DNA from: Arctopsyche grandis
Taxonomy: Eukaryota > Arthropoda > Insecta > Trichoptera > Hydropsychidae
Direction of reading: 5' to 3'
DNA: 64,000 nucleotides
NCBI RefSeq assembly: GCF_051622035.1
Contig: NC_135358.1
Span: forward strand, 17,146,501 to 17,210,500
In this document: piece after piece, positions 1 through 24,325 of the stretch
How positions within the stretch are numbered: the first letter of the stretch is position 1
Layout: each line of letters begins with the position of its first letter
Notes under the pieces: generated by a model
What the model was told of the DNA's origin: nothing
Database searches by the model: none
What the model saw: only the letters and a program-made list of their open reading frames with translations
Made by a program: the position numbers and the translations under genes

Positions 1-18
1 GTCAAAAAGTCATTGTCA

Positions 19-462
19 GCGCCAAAACCATGTCGAAAGATTGCACAGCTGTCAACTGTCACTATCGATAATTGGTCCAAAACAGCAAAGCGGCAGACTC
101 ACTTTCCCCACTCATTTTTACGTCCAAAAATACAACGTCTCATTTAAGGTCTGTTCATACCTAGTCAGCACGTATCGAATTCAGCAGGTATCCGGCCGTA
201 CGAAAAGTATTCTTTGGTACATTTTGTATGGGTATATTCATACCAACCGTCACGTTTACGCCACGGCAGGCTTACAGCAGTACCCGACATTTCCTGTTCA
301 TACCTTACAGCAACATCCGTCAACGTATCGTATCCGTTTTTTTGGCCATCGTGGAAATATACACGCGAATTACGTGCCATGAGTCTGCCGCTTTGCTGTT
401 TTGGACCAATTATCGATAGTGACAGTTGACAGCTGTTCAATCTTTCGACATGGTTTTGGCGC
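19..462. mobile_element. MITE-like element with 83-bp terminal inverted repeats
   Basis: The segment starts with GCGCCAAAACCATG at 19 and ends with its reverse complement at 462. Positions 19-101 pair with 377-462 with essentially one mismatch, so the arms are nearly identical and the copy is probably young. The 275-bp centre encodes nothing recognisable. No target duplication is evident directly outside the arms, so the superfamily is not assigned. A TIR-bounded nonautonomous DNA transposon is the simplest reading. Confidence 0.7.
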
Positions 463-2433
463 AAATATTTTAAAAAATTTGTATCCATCATCCACAAGCT
501 TCTTATAAAGTGTCCAAAATTTTTATACAATAAGCTATGTATGCTTAGTTAAATTAAAAATTATGTTTATGTATACAATAAAATACAAATTTTATTTGTT
601 ATCGTTTATTGAAAAAAATGAAATAGATTACAAATATTATTATAAAATAATTTTAAAAATCACAAAAAAAAGTTTTATAAAATGATGATAATACACTTAT
701 AGTTCAACATATATAAATGATTTTAAACGACATCTACGTAGGAATATATCGTACGAAAGAAATAAATCTAATACATAAAGCATAATTTTAAATACGATGA
801 GAATTTCTTTGTATTCCAAATGAGTATTGAATGATTTATAATTATTTTCGTAGAAATAAATTGAAATGTATGTATGAAAAAAACACTTAGGTGCGGTCGA
901 TTTTATTTTAGATACTTGAGTTTTATTTTGTCCTATATGTAAGCGACATGTATGTATAATATATAAGGTAAATTAATTGTATTGTAAAGCTCAATTGATA
1001 ACATAATATAAATTAATTCATACGTTCAATAAAGCAACATAAAATCACAAAACTTATCACAGCTTAATTAATTTATCTATGTATAACAATATTATTCAAT
1101 TGTAATTTAATATTGGAAAATAATTTATAGAGCTTATTTATCAATTATATTTCATTTACTAATAACTTTTTTTGGAAAAAGTTTCATATTATCAGTCATT
1201 CAAAAACACTTACAGAATCATCAATATATATATTACAATATATTACGATGGTAAGATAATTATACATTGAAGCGTGAGTATACACAAAAATATTTTCACA
1301 ATGCTTCTCGGTGACTATACAAGCGATTATATGAACTTGTATTATTTATTCGCATATAGTGATTTGCCTAGAGTAGAATCACCTTTGCTATTCTAATATA
1401 ATGAAAATTTCGAGAGTACATATATCAGATATTTAAGTTTTTATATTATTTTGATATTAGAAATTGAAAAAACTACACTGAATAAGTTCAAGCGGCCCAA
1501 CCCAGGAGGAAAGTCTAAAGACCAACCAATGTTTATTTAATGTTCCAATTTCAAATTCTTTTTAGTATCTGGGTCAGAACCTCACTAGAAGCAAGTTATT
1601 TCTTTCGCTGTGTAAGTCAGTTTGCTCTTCACCATGTAAACAAATATAATAAAGAAATAACATATGTATGTATAAGTAGATAGAGAAATCATAATTAGGC
1701 TAATTTTCAAATATACACTCATTTTATTTAGATCGAAATTTCCCTAATTATTTATTGGAATGTTTTTTGAGAAGTATGGCTCTTTTGGTAGTACATTTAT
1801 TAAGATTTAATACATACTCATTACTTTTATCATAAAATCTACCTTCTTTTTGTCTGTGCTGACAAATAAAGCTATACAATAAACTATAGCAAATTTAATA
1901 TTTAAATATTAATTTCCTAGCATAGTTCAACAACTTAACTTTGGATTTTTGGAAAATTTTGCTATTTAAATCATAATATTTCATATTATAATTGTCAAAT
2001 TAATATATTGATCAACAAAATATAAATAGAAATTTTGATTACAAAAAAAAATGTAATAAACACAAAATGCTTGTGAATGTAATACAAATTTTTGAAAATA
2101 ATTAGGTACTCTACAAATTTCACAAGCATCTTAATCACTAATATTAATTTAATGAAGAATATAAATTTTATTTACACTTAAAACATTAATTAAATACTGT
2201 CTAAACTTTTTTCAATATTTAGTTTGTGCCTCTCACGAGAATAAATTCATTAAATAAAGTTAGAAAAGAATAATGTTTAGCCAACATAATTTTATAACGT
2301 GCATAATATATGATTTTGCATGTCGACTAAATTAAAAAATCTTATTATCATTCATTCACATTGAAAGCGTTACATTATCAATAATACACGTTTTATTTTA
2401 ACGATTATTATTTTGAGTGGTATATTACCAATA
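463..2433. other. AT-rich intergenic DNA downstream of Syt4
   Basis: Strongly AT-rich sequence without a credible open reading frame, splice-bordered exon or recognisable repeat. It lies between the window-start MITE and the 3' end of Syt4. I see nothing in it beyond short A/T runs. Confidence 0.6.
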
Positions 2434-2439
2434 TTTATT
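2434..2439 (-). terminator. candidate Syt4 polyadenylation signal
   Basis: AATAAA on the minus strand about 210 nt downstream of the Syt4 stop codon. A second AATAAA lies at 2392-2397. In such AT-rich DNA the motif is common, so the choice is tentative. Confidence 0.4.
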
Positions 2440-2646
2440 ACGATGAAAAAGTTAGAGTTGAATACAATAATAGCACAAATATTAAAATAACGCCTAAATT
2501 ATGAAATATTCTCAGAGGTGGGGTTCAGTGTTGTGTGAGGAATTACGAGAAATAACATAAAAGGTTCGCTATAAGCAAACACATATGATATAAATATATC
2601 TTTTACATTTTCCTACGACATATCATTAAGTTAAATATAATTTGGC

Positions 2647-16046
<13,400 letters not shown>

Positions 16047-16414
16047 GATTGTGTTTAGTTAACTTCCGGTTGCACAATTACTACGCTGTTGTCGGTGTCT
16101 CTCTCTTTACATCGTAAATGGTGGCCGTAGCCGTCCGCCCTGGGCAACGTTGCCCACTCGAATAGGCGGAGGCGGGCGATCAATAGGTGAGCGCCTGCGC
16201 CCCCTCGATCGGAGCCTGCGCGCCCCCGGACCAACACATATACGTAACTTCTACGACACCCAGAGCCCCTCCTCCTTCTCCTTCTCCTTCTCGCCCTCTA
16301 CCTCCACCCTCTACCTCGTCTCTATCGAATCGCGATAAGCTCGCGTTTCGCGTGCAACCGCCTCAACGGACAAACTTATAAAACAGTGGCAAACAGTAAG
16401 AGTCGTTGAATTTC
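16047..16414 (-). promoter_or_regulatory. Syt4 5' UTR and probable promoter island
   Basis: GC- and CpG-rich stretch (especially 16120-16340) immediately upstream of the Syt4 start, in sharp contrast to the AT-rich surroundings. I see no clear TATA box; a CpG-rich, TATA-less promoter would fit a neuronal gene. Open frames here are compositional. Confidence 0.5.
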
Positions 16415-17112
16415 ATAAACGATCATACGCGAAATGCAAGGCGATGCGGGGTATATCCTCAATATATCCAATATTTAAACGCCATAGTTCTTTATCAACT
16501 CAAAATAAAATAAAATTATATCGCGCGCTCATATTACCATTATTAACCTATGCTGCACCTGTATGGAATAACGCCTCGAATACTAACCTTTCCAAGCTCC
16601 AAGTAATACAAAATAAATCCCTAAAAATAATTTATAATACACCCATATATACTAACTTGAAAAAACTGCATGCCATATATAATATTCCGTTTGTTAGACA
16701 TTACTAAAAAACTAACCAGTAAATTCTATGACAGAATCACTAATAACCATACTAAAACACTTGTGAAGAGTCTCGGTGATTACAACAAAATGTCTATACC
16801 CTTCAGGTATTAACACAGATTACCTAAACACAATCTGCTTTAGGTCATCGACTTTAGTGAGTCTTTAATTAATATTATGTATTAGATGTATTATGAGCAT
16901 ATAAGGATTGTAAATAGGTTTTTGAGCTCTTTTTCCTATTATGCTGTAGATTAACATTAGAATAATATAATACTATGATTACTAACCAAATTAAATTAAA
17001 TTGTAAAATAGAAAATGATCAGTAGCTATTAAAATAGATATAAGATGTATTGTGAAAATAATTTCGTAATAATAAAAAGCATTTAAAAATCAAAAAAATA
17101 AACGATCATACG
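16415..17112 (+). mobile_element. 5'-truncated Jockey-like LINE with 15-bp target duplication
   Basis: ATAAACGATCATACG occurs at both 16415-16429 and 17098-17112 and brackets about 668 bp. Inside, 16444-16707 encodes the region after the reverse transcriptase of Jockey-type elements (KLYRALILPLLTYAAPVW, KLQVIQNKSLK). A frameshift at about 16700 leads to a second stretch, KKLTSKFYDRITNNH, to a stop at about 16813. The 3' end is A-rich. Target duplication, 5' truncation and A-rich tail together show target-primed retrotransposition. It landed within 400 bp of the Syt4 start codon. Confidence 0.85.
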
Positions 17113-17201
17113 GTCCATTTGAAGTGACCAAGATGTAAATTAAAAAAAATTAAATTTAGTTTACCAACGCCTTGTATTCAGTTTCTATATAACTAAGTAC
17201 A

Positions 17202-17335
17202 GGGTACCATTTATCGGCCCGGCAATTAAAAAGAATACCCCTCTCTAAAATAGCTCGCACGACAGATTCGGTTTTCGCCCGGCAAATCAAACGTCAAAAG
17301 GGTTGTCGGTAACAAAAATAAAATTTGACAAAAAT
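17202..17335 (+). repeat. dispersed repeat family B, copy 2
   Basis: GGGTACCATTTATCGGCCC, then TAGCTCGCACGAC, CGCCCGGCAAATCAAACG and AACAAAAATAAAATTTGA, as in copy 3 at 22919. It is followed by CCTAACC words at 17370-17390. Confidence 0.65.
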
Positions 17336-17639
17336 AAATACCGACCCTAACAATAATAAATAAACCTAACCTACCTAACCCTTAAATAAATAAGTGTTGG
17401 CTGCTAAGATTACCCAGTGAAAATGTAACCCAGTGAAAGCGTCAAATTTATTACGTTTTTTTCCAAACGGATTATTCCCCACAGGAAGATTGTCCGTACT
17501 TTTCCATAGGTTTTATTTTTGTTTATTATTAGTTTTATGTATTTGAGATCCTCATGTGAGCAATACTTGTGTGAAAAATACTCGTGTGGATAATCCTCTT
17601 GTGGGGAATAATCATAGACACGTACATACACATGTAAGT

Positions 17640-17865
17640 ACATAATCAGCAGTATATCTCAGTGTTTGCGTTAATTTTAACCACCGAGAGGTTCACGGGG
17701 TTGACCTCGATTGAAAATAATTCATTTGGAGTATTTCTGCAGTGCTGCAGGTCAGACTTCGATATTTGTTTCTCCAATGCAATCGTTTCCTATCATTGTT
17801 TGTCAATTTATCTGGTTTCATTGTTAAAACGGTTCCTCATCAAAAATTGACAAAAACCATCTTAT
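17640..17865 (+). mobile_element. tRNA-derived SINE, copy 2 (3' truncated)
   Basis: Head-like sequence followed by GACCTCGATTG, CAGTGCTGCAGGTCAGAC, CGTTTCCTATC and AAACGGTTCC, matching the copy at 44952. The 3' GGCGCATTGGGG block is missing. Confidence 0.6.
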
Positions 17866-17885
17866 TTACATATATACATATACCA

Positions 17886-18176
17886 CTAGCTGAACCCGAC
17901 ATGCGTTGCTATGCGGAAAAACGCATGTCGGAGTCAACGGTGAACACTTTTTTCAATTATTCAAATTGTTTGTTTATTTTACCCTAACAACGTAGGTTGC
18001 GAACTGATTTGAAATTATTTGCTATCCAATGCCACTCATTCCTTTTTTTGGGGGATTTTTTTTACAGAAACCATCGCGGACATGCACACAACTCTTCTAA
18101 GTTGCATCGCAATCGGTTGAATGGTTAGGAACGCATACGTGACAGACAAACATAGATTTTTATATACATATATAGA
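17886..18176 (-). mobile_element. Helitron-like element, family D, complete copy 2
   Basis: On the minus strand it starts TCTATATATG at 18176 after an A. It ends with a hairpin whose 11-bp arms are CCGACATGCGT and ACGCATGTCGG, then GTTCAG and CTAG at 17886, followed by T. This is the canonical Helitron layout (5' TC, 3' hairpin, CTRR, A/T insertion) in 291 bp with no coding capacity. Confidence 0.75.
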
Positions 18177-19223
18177 TTTGTCACCACTATTTGAATATAA
18201 TTTCAAATTTAAAACCTATAAATGTATATATGTATGTACAATTTTAATAATATAGGTGTCGCTCAAAAGGCGTCGTGGTAAAATGTTAATTAAAAAAATA
18301 GAAATATATGTATATTGAAGTAGAATCAATTCCAAAAACATTTATAAAATTAGTCATTAAATTTTCAAATTGACGCTGCATTCTACAAAATATTAAAACA
18401 TAATGATGATACAATTCGTTTTTGTTCCTTCGCTATATCCAATTCTCTTAACGTTCTAAAATAAATCTTCTTAATTACGCACATATAAATTTTAATATTG
18501 CTTCATGACATGTATTAAAATTTATGTCAAATTTTCGAGAACATTTTTCTCATTATGAATCATCTCAGAAGAACAGAACCGTAGAATGAAATTTAAACCT
18601 AATGATAAAACAGAATGTCTGCACGAAGGAAGATCCTCTTTTATTTTTCATGACATTAATTTTTCTTTCATTATTTCCACAATCAAAAGATTAAAAAATG
18701 AAAAGGCATTTCGAGGAATACGCATTTAAACACATACATCTATTAAAAAATTTTGTTCATTACTTTTGTTAAATATTACAATCTACTCAAGGATTCTTAA
18801 ATATGGGATTCATGAATATAGAAATGCTTGTTTCGATAGCATCAATTTCAAAAAGGATGCGAAAAGGAGCTCACTCAAACGTTTGAGACTTTAATTAAGT
18901 CCCTGCAGAGCTTTCAAAGCTCAAAGCGCAGAAGGCGCCCAGTTAGTGGCAATTTTGAAAGTAATTTCATGGTTGAAAATAGCCAATTAAACGTCGTTAC
19001 ATTGTCACGACTGCTTCGATTTAATTATCTCTAGTAGGTCAAAACTGTTGACAATACATATATGTATGTATGTATGTACATATGCACATTAAGTTCATAT
19101 TCAGTTACCAGCTGTGTACCCCATTTTCGATGTATACACGTTCCCTGTAAATATTTAGCCCTGCAATCTAGGAGGAAAAGTTTTTTCTAATATTGTTGTT
19201 ATAATATCTGTACATATATACTC

Positions 19224-19224
<1 letters not shown>
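18177..19224. other. intergenic DNA, nothing recognised
   Basis: AT-rich sequence between the Helitron-like copy and a (TA)n tract. No exon, ORF or repeat match was seen. Confidence 0.5.

Positions 19225-19306
<82 letters not shown>
19225..19306. repeat. (TA)n microsatellite, about 82 bp
   Basis: Uninterrupted TA dinucleotides. Unlike the tracts at 13203 and 61955, no Helitron-like body is recognisable beside it. Confidence 0.95.
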
Positions 19307-19307
<1 letters not shown>

Positions 19308-19948
19308 TTATTTTGTTTAATGTCAGCTACGCTCAATTAATTATTCAATTAATATAAAATAAGCAATCACTCCACCAATTCCGTGAAATCAGCAACGTGC
19401 AGTAAAATTATAGAAATGGGTAAAATGGCCGCCCCAAATCGATACAAGTCTTTCAAAAAAGCATTATTTTATCTAATATGCAATCAATTCAAGCGAACAT
19501 ATAATAGTTGTATCTATTTTTAGATGGAAATAATGGCACAATAGTACTTGGCATAGACAAATCGATCAGCAAAAAAATTGGAAACGACAAGGTGAAAAAT
19601 TGGCAAAAGAGTCTTAATATATCCTAACAACACTGTCAACATTGTTCACTTCATCGAACAAAAGAAAATATATTTATTGTGATGAAAAAATATCGATCGT
19701 ACAATTTGGGATTTTCCTTATGCGTGAAAGGAAGGATAAATCTATTCGTATTGTTTTCTATTTTTTTTTCGCGGGATTTTCAGGCGAAAATATGCGCAGA
19801 AGGAAAATTGAGCTACGTTCATTCTCACGTAATGATCAAATTGCCAATTTATATAAATCACTTGGGTATTAAAGGCACGTGTTCTATAATAAAATAATCA
19901 TACACTTCGGATTTTCATATAATACATCTATACGGATCCCACCAATAA

Positions 19949-20650
19949 CACTGAGCAACAAAAAAAAATACCAGAGCGGAGACTAATCAATCTTTACTAA
20001 GTTTGACCCACTGAATTCGAATATGATAATGATTTTATTGGTTCGCGATCATTTACGATATATGAGCGTTTAAAAAAATGCGCAATTTTGGAATCAATAG
20101 TCGGATATTTTTTTATTTTCTATTGATTGTGGTTTTTTATTCTTTTAAAATACTTAGAATTAATTGTCTAGCGAATTTTATAAGGATTGGTTTTCTATCT
20201 AAATATTTTTTTTATCTACACGTACTAACTCGAGCGTTAAATGTCTTAGAAAGAGAAAATCAATCCTTATAAACGTGGTGAAATAAAACCTGGCCAAATA
20301 AACGCAAAATAGCACGGAGAAAAAATCTGTAAAAAAATATATATTTTTGACTTTCAAAATTCGCTAGACAATTAATTTTAAGTATTTTAAGAGAATAAAA
20401 AACCACAATCAATAGAAAAAATATCTGACTATTGATTCCAATACTCACTTTTAGCTCAGCAATACTAGATTTTGAGTTAACGACCGCAAAATCCAAAAAA
20501 TTGCGCATTTTTTTAAACGCTCATATATCGTAAATGATCGCGAACCAATAAAAATCATTATCATATTCGAATTCAGTGGGTCAAACTTAGTAAATATTGA
20601 TTAGTCTCCGTTCTGGTAACTCAAAAACGTGATTTTTTGTCGCTCAATCT
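19949..20650. mobile_element. foldback repeat family E, copy 1
   Basis: Begins CACTGAGCAACAAAAAA and ends with its inverted relative. Left arm 19980-20195 pairs with right arm 20340-20630 (shared TTGCGCATTTTTTTAAACG, ACCACAATCAATAGAAAA and AATTGTCTAGCGAATTTT in opposite orientation). No transposase is seen. Related single-orientation copies are at 24605 and 37403. Confidence 0.75.
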
Positions 20651-21689
20651 AATTGAAAATTATTATGAATTTAATATTAATTATATAAATTCGACTATTA
20701 TACACTAAAAGCTTACCTAATGAATTTGAAACCTCCTACTTCATTCAAACTGCGTCATATACTTACAACCTGATACTTCTTAACGTTGCCACCTACCTAC
20801 CTCCCACTTCCTTACAAGATTCAGCTTTTAGGGTTCCTAAATTAATTTATATATTAAGATATGCGCAATACTGATATAAAAATCTACATATACTCTATTG
20901 TCCCTGTACAAAATCTACACAATGTAAATGAACAAAATCTACTCAATAATATTTCATAATGTATTATGCTATGTAAGCGAGCGTAGAACATCAACATATT
21001 ACATACTAATTAATACATGTGCGTCTACATTACGCTAATTACTAAATTATCAATGAGCTTTTCGTTCATCATTGTTCCATCTTTATAATAATAGACACGT
21101 ATTATAATGAAGTATAGATATGATCTACATATCAACTTCATCACATACTTGTTATGAGTATTGAGGCGGTTTAATCCTATCGGTGGTCTTAAATTAATGT
21201 TTTAACAACAAAGTCGAGTGTATTATGTATGTACATCATCTCATTGGACAACATATGTATGTATGTACCATCCGAAGTCTATTTCATGTTTGGGGCTCGA
21301 CTTTAGAATGTCGACTCGAGAATTCGGTGGGTTTTCCAGTGCAACACCTGAAATTCGTACATCAGACTACCTAGCTGATGTTTTATTACTCGAACTTGTG
21401 AGACGCTCTTTTTATGTCCTCTCGCATTTCGACATATTGCTTTTTTAGCCTTCAGGCTGAATACATATTTATGTGTGCGATTTTGTGTTTCGACTCACTC
21501 TTTCACTTCCCCCTCTCAACTCAAGTATATTTTGAATTGTTTATTTCCGACATTTTAAATGTATTTTGTAAAACGAAATCTGTTGCACTACATTTTCCAA
21601 TAAAAATACATATATAACAACATAAAACATACATATAGTGGAGTGAGGAGATATAAGTGGTAATGGCCACGTGTATAGAAGAATGGTAG
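20651..21689. other. intergenic DNA, nothing recognised
   Basis: AT-rich spacer with TATGTATGTAC clusters at about 21225 and 21255. Short open frames here show no similarity to known families. Confidence 0.5.
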
Positions 21690-21878
21690 AATGGTACCCG
21701 AACGAATGCAAAGGGTAAAAGGAAGACGGCAGGGAAGATGGGTAAAACGAAATCAGGAAAATGTGTGGAGTGAGATGGATGAGAGTTGCGCAAAACAGAG
21801 ACAAGTGGAAGCGTGTTGGAGAGGCCTTCATCCAGCAGTAGATGGCGAATGGCTGTAGATGATGATGATGTATACATA
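21690..21878 (+). pseudogene. 3' end of an RTE/CR1-like retrotransposon (plus orientation)
   Basis: Encodes RMQRVKGRRQGRWVKRN, then VWSEMDESCAKQRQ and WRGLHPAVDGEWL before TAG, followed by a (GAT)n tail. The Gly-Arg-rich motif followed by a Trp-containing C-terminus and a short-unit 3' tail is typical of non-LTR elements of the RTE/CR1 type. It is 5' truncated. Confidence 0.6.
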
Positions 21879-21956
21879 TATGTCCATAGGTATACATATT
21901 GGTACCCTAATTATATAGTATTAAATAAACGAATGATATGGATTTCTAGTAATCAG

Positions 21957-22135
21957 CATTATCTACAGCCGCTTACTATCCACTGCTGGATGACAGACTC
22001 TCCAGCACGCTTCCATTCGTCTCTGTTTTGCGCAACTCTCATCCATTTCACTCACACATTTTCCTAATTTCGACTACCCATCTTCCCTGCGGTTTTCTTC
22101 TTACCCTTTTACATTCTCTCAGGTACCAAAGCACT
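21957..22135 (-). pseudogene. 3' end of the same retrotransposon family (minus orientation)
   Basis: The reverse complement matches 21690-21878 closely (shared GGATGAGAGTTGCGCAAAAC and CAGGGAAGATGGGTA). The two copies face each other tail to tail with about 80 bp between. Confidence 0.6.
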
Positions 22136-22451
22136 TCATTTTTTACATTTATTACCATTTCAATATATTAATTTTGTCCATTATATCTACTACCCTTGTC
22201 ATACATCTCACTCACGTATTACGTTTCTAATGTCTACACGTTATACCTACTTTACAACTCTCCAACTTCTTTGAGTGCATTAGACTTGTGTGGCATTTGG
22301 ACGTTCAATTTGCAAGTTTCGCATCCATCATTAGTCACTAAATAAAAATATGTACATATATGTAAATCAAAATAACTTTAAAATCTAGGCAATTGCAATC
22401 TAATTATTACTATCCATATATACATGTCATGTATCCATACATACATGTAAG

Positions 22452-22684
22452 TCGATCGTTTCCTATCAGAGTTTGCCAAATTTTTCTGACTTCATTGTTG
22501 AAACGGTTTCTCCATTAAATTGGCTAAAAACCATCATACCCACTAATAAAATTTCTCGTTAATGTCTCGTTAATTTCGAGTTTTTCAGTATTTCGTAAAT
22601 CGGTGACTTTTGTATGTAATAAAATGCTGTATTGCTTTTAATTGACCAGGAAAGCGCATTGGGGTTTAGACCTTCCTGGTATAT
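22452..22684 (+). mobile_element. tRNA-derived SINE, copy 3 (5' truncated)
   Basis: Contains CGATCGTTTCCTATCAGAG, TCTCGTTAATTTCGAG and GGAAAGCGCATTGGGGTT ending CCTGGTATA. The tRNA-like head is missing. Confidence 0.65.
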
Positions 22685-22918
22685 GTATTTGTATGTAAAA
22701 ATATGTACATATTATCTAGTAAAAATATGTACATATGCTAAAATTAAGTACAAATAAATATGCTCTTGTGCGAGTATTGCATTTTAGTCTTGATATTTTT
22801 TACATTTCTTGCTTTTTCTTTATTTCCTTGATATACTTTATCACTGCGGTAGATTTTGCAAATAAATAAATAAATTAGCTTACGGACAAACATACATATG
22901 TATGTCGAGTTTAAAGAA

Positions 22919-23619
22919 GGGTACCATTTATCGGCCCAGGAAAATAGCCTTATTTCCAGACAAATTAGGTATTTATCACGACATAATATGCAAATGACCA
23001 TCTCTAAAACATTTCGCCCTGCAAATAAAAAAGAGTGCCCTCTTAAATAGCTCGCACGACCCAATCGGGGTCCGCCCGGCAAATCAAATGTCAAATAGGT
23101 TGCCAGTAACAAAAATAAAATTTGATAGCGAATTTATTATAAAAAATAAACATTGATTACAATTTATTAGTTTTAAATTGCTATATTACGACTAATAAAT
23201 TGTAATCAATGTTTATATATAAGATAAACCAACCCTAACTTAACCTAACCTAACCTAACCTTTAAATATTACCAACCCTAACAACCTAATGGTACGAACT
23301 CAGCACCCGAGCTCTATACCGAGTAGCCATTGACAAAATAAGAATGGGACATCTATGTAGTTGCCGTCGTTCTGGGAGGACATGGCACATGAAGAAGAAG
23401 AACAACATAATCTTAAATGAATAAAACCAACCCTAACTTAACCTAACGTAAACTTGATTACAATTTATTAGTTGTAATATAGCAATTTACAACCAATAAA
23501 TTGTAATCAATGTTTATTTTTTATAATAAATTCACTATCAAATTTTATTTTTGTTGCTGGCAACCCATTTGGCGTTTGATTTGCCAGGCGGACCCCGATT
23601 GGGTCGTGCGAGCTATTTT
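22919..23619. repeat. repeat family B, long inverted copy with CCTAA units
   Basis: Left arm (about 23043-23215) and right arm (about 23450-23619) are inverted relatives, sharing TAGCTCGCACGACCCAATCG, AAAATTTGATAG and TAAATTGTAATCAATG. Between them are four CCTAA units at 23241-23260 and a second CCTAAC stretch at about 23430. No coding capacity is seen. Confidence 0.7.
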
Positions 23620-23825
23620 ATAGATTTTAATATGAAATTAAATGTCGCTTTGACATACATATGTCGTGTAATTTATTTTACAGCCGCGCAAAAAATATTA
23701 TCCCTTTAAAGAATTGGTCCTAACAACACCGATCCAAGATTGGTTTAAGAAGAGACGTAGGAATAAAATTGTTGAAAATTTTTGCATGATATAACAATGA
23801 AACAATCAATTTTTATAATAAATAC

Positions 23826-23831
23826 TTTATT
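23826..23831 (-). terminator. candidate distal polyadenylation signal of Tm2
   Basis: AATAAA on the minus strand about 410 nt past the stop of the distal Tm2 last exon. Nearer copies of the hexamer lie at 24107-24112 and 24096-24101. Which is used cannot be told from sequence. Confidence 0.35.
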
Positions 23832-24242
23832 TTAGTTTTTAAAAGAAATTCGTAACATAATTTACATTATATAAATTTTTAGAAAAAAAAAAGAATATGA
23901 GTGTAAGTACTTGTATATGATGTATGGCATTGTACGCGTGATTATCACACAGACACAAATTAAAATTAAAAAATTAATTAAAAACTAAAAAAAATATTTG
24001 TTGAAGGTAAATAAATACAAGTTGAAGTCCCTCGTGCGGCGAGTGCGCGCGCGCACTCCGTTCACGTGGAATATGCGGGACGAGACATATTTTCTTTTAT
24101 TACATATTTATTACGATGATATATATATATATATTATGTTGTATGTACACTGTATTTGCAGGTGTGTAGTGTGTTCGTGTATGTGCATATAATATATGAT
24201 TGTGTACTGGAAATAATAAATAATATGTGATTTATCGCGGAA

Positions 24243-24325
24243 TTAATATCCGGCCAACTCAGCGAATGTGGAGTCCATCTCGTCGGCCAAGCTCTTGTAC
24301 CTGTCCTTGTTGATTCCGAGCTCGT
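24243..24325 (-). CDS. Tm2: Tm2 alternative last exon, distal (…FAELAGY)
   Basis: Acceptor TTTCAG, then AC completing the Asp codon, [16 protein letters not shown] and [12 protein letters not shown]. It has the same length and phase as the proximal last exon at 26158. Use of this exon requires skipping the proximal one or a choice of poly(A) site. Confidence 0.88.

Noticed and set aside
16444-16707. An independent host gene of 87 codons
   Set aside because: The protein is the C-terminal part of a Jockey-like LINE, bracketed by a 15-bp target duplication and broken by a frameshift.
23241-23260. Telomere or subtelomere signal (four CCTAA units)
   Set aside because: Too short and embedded in a dispersed inverted repeat.
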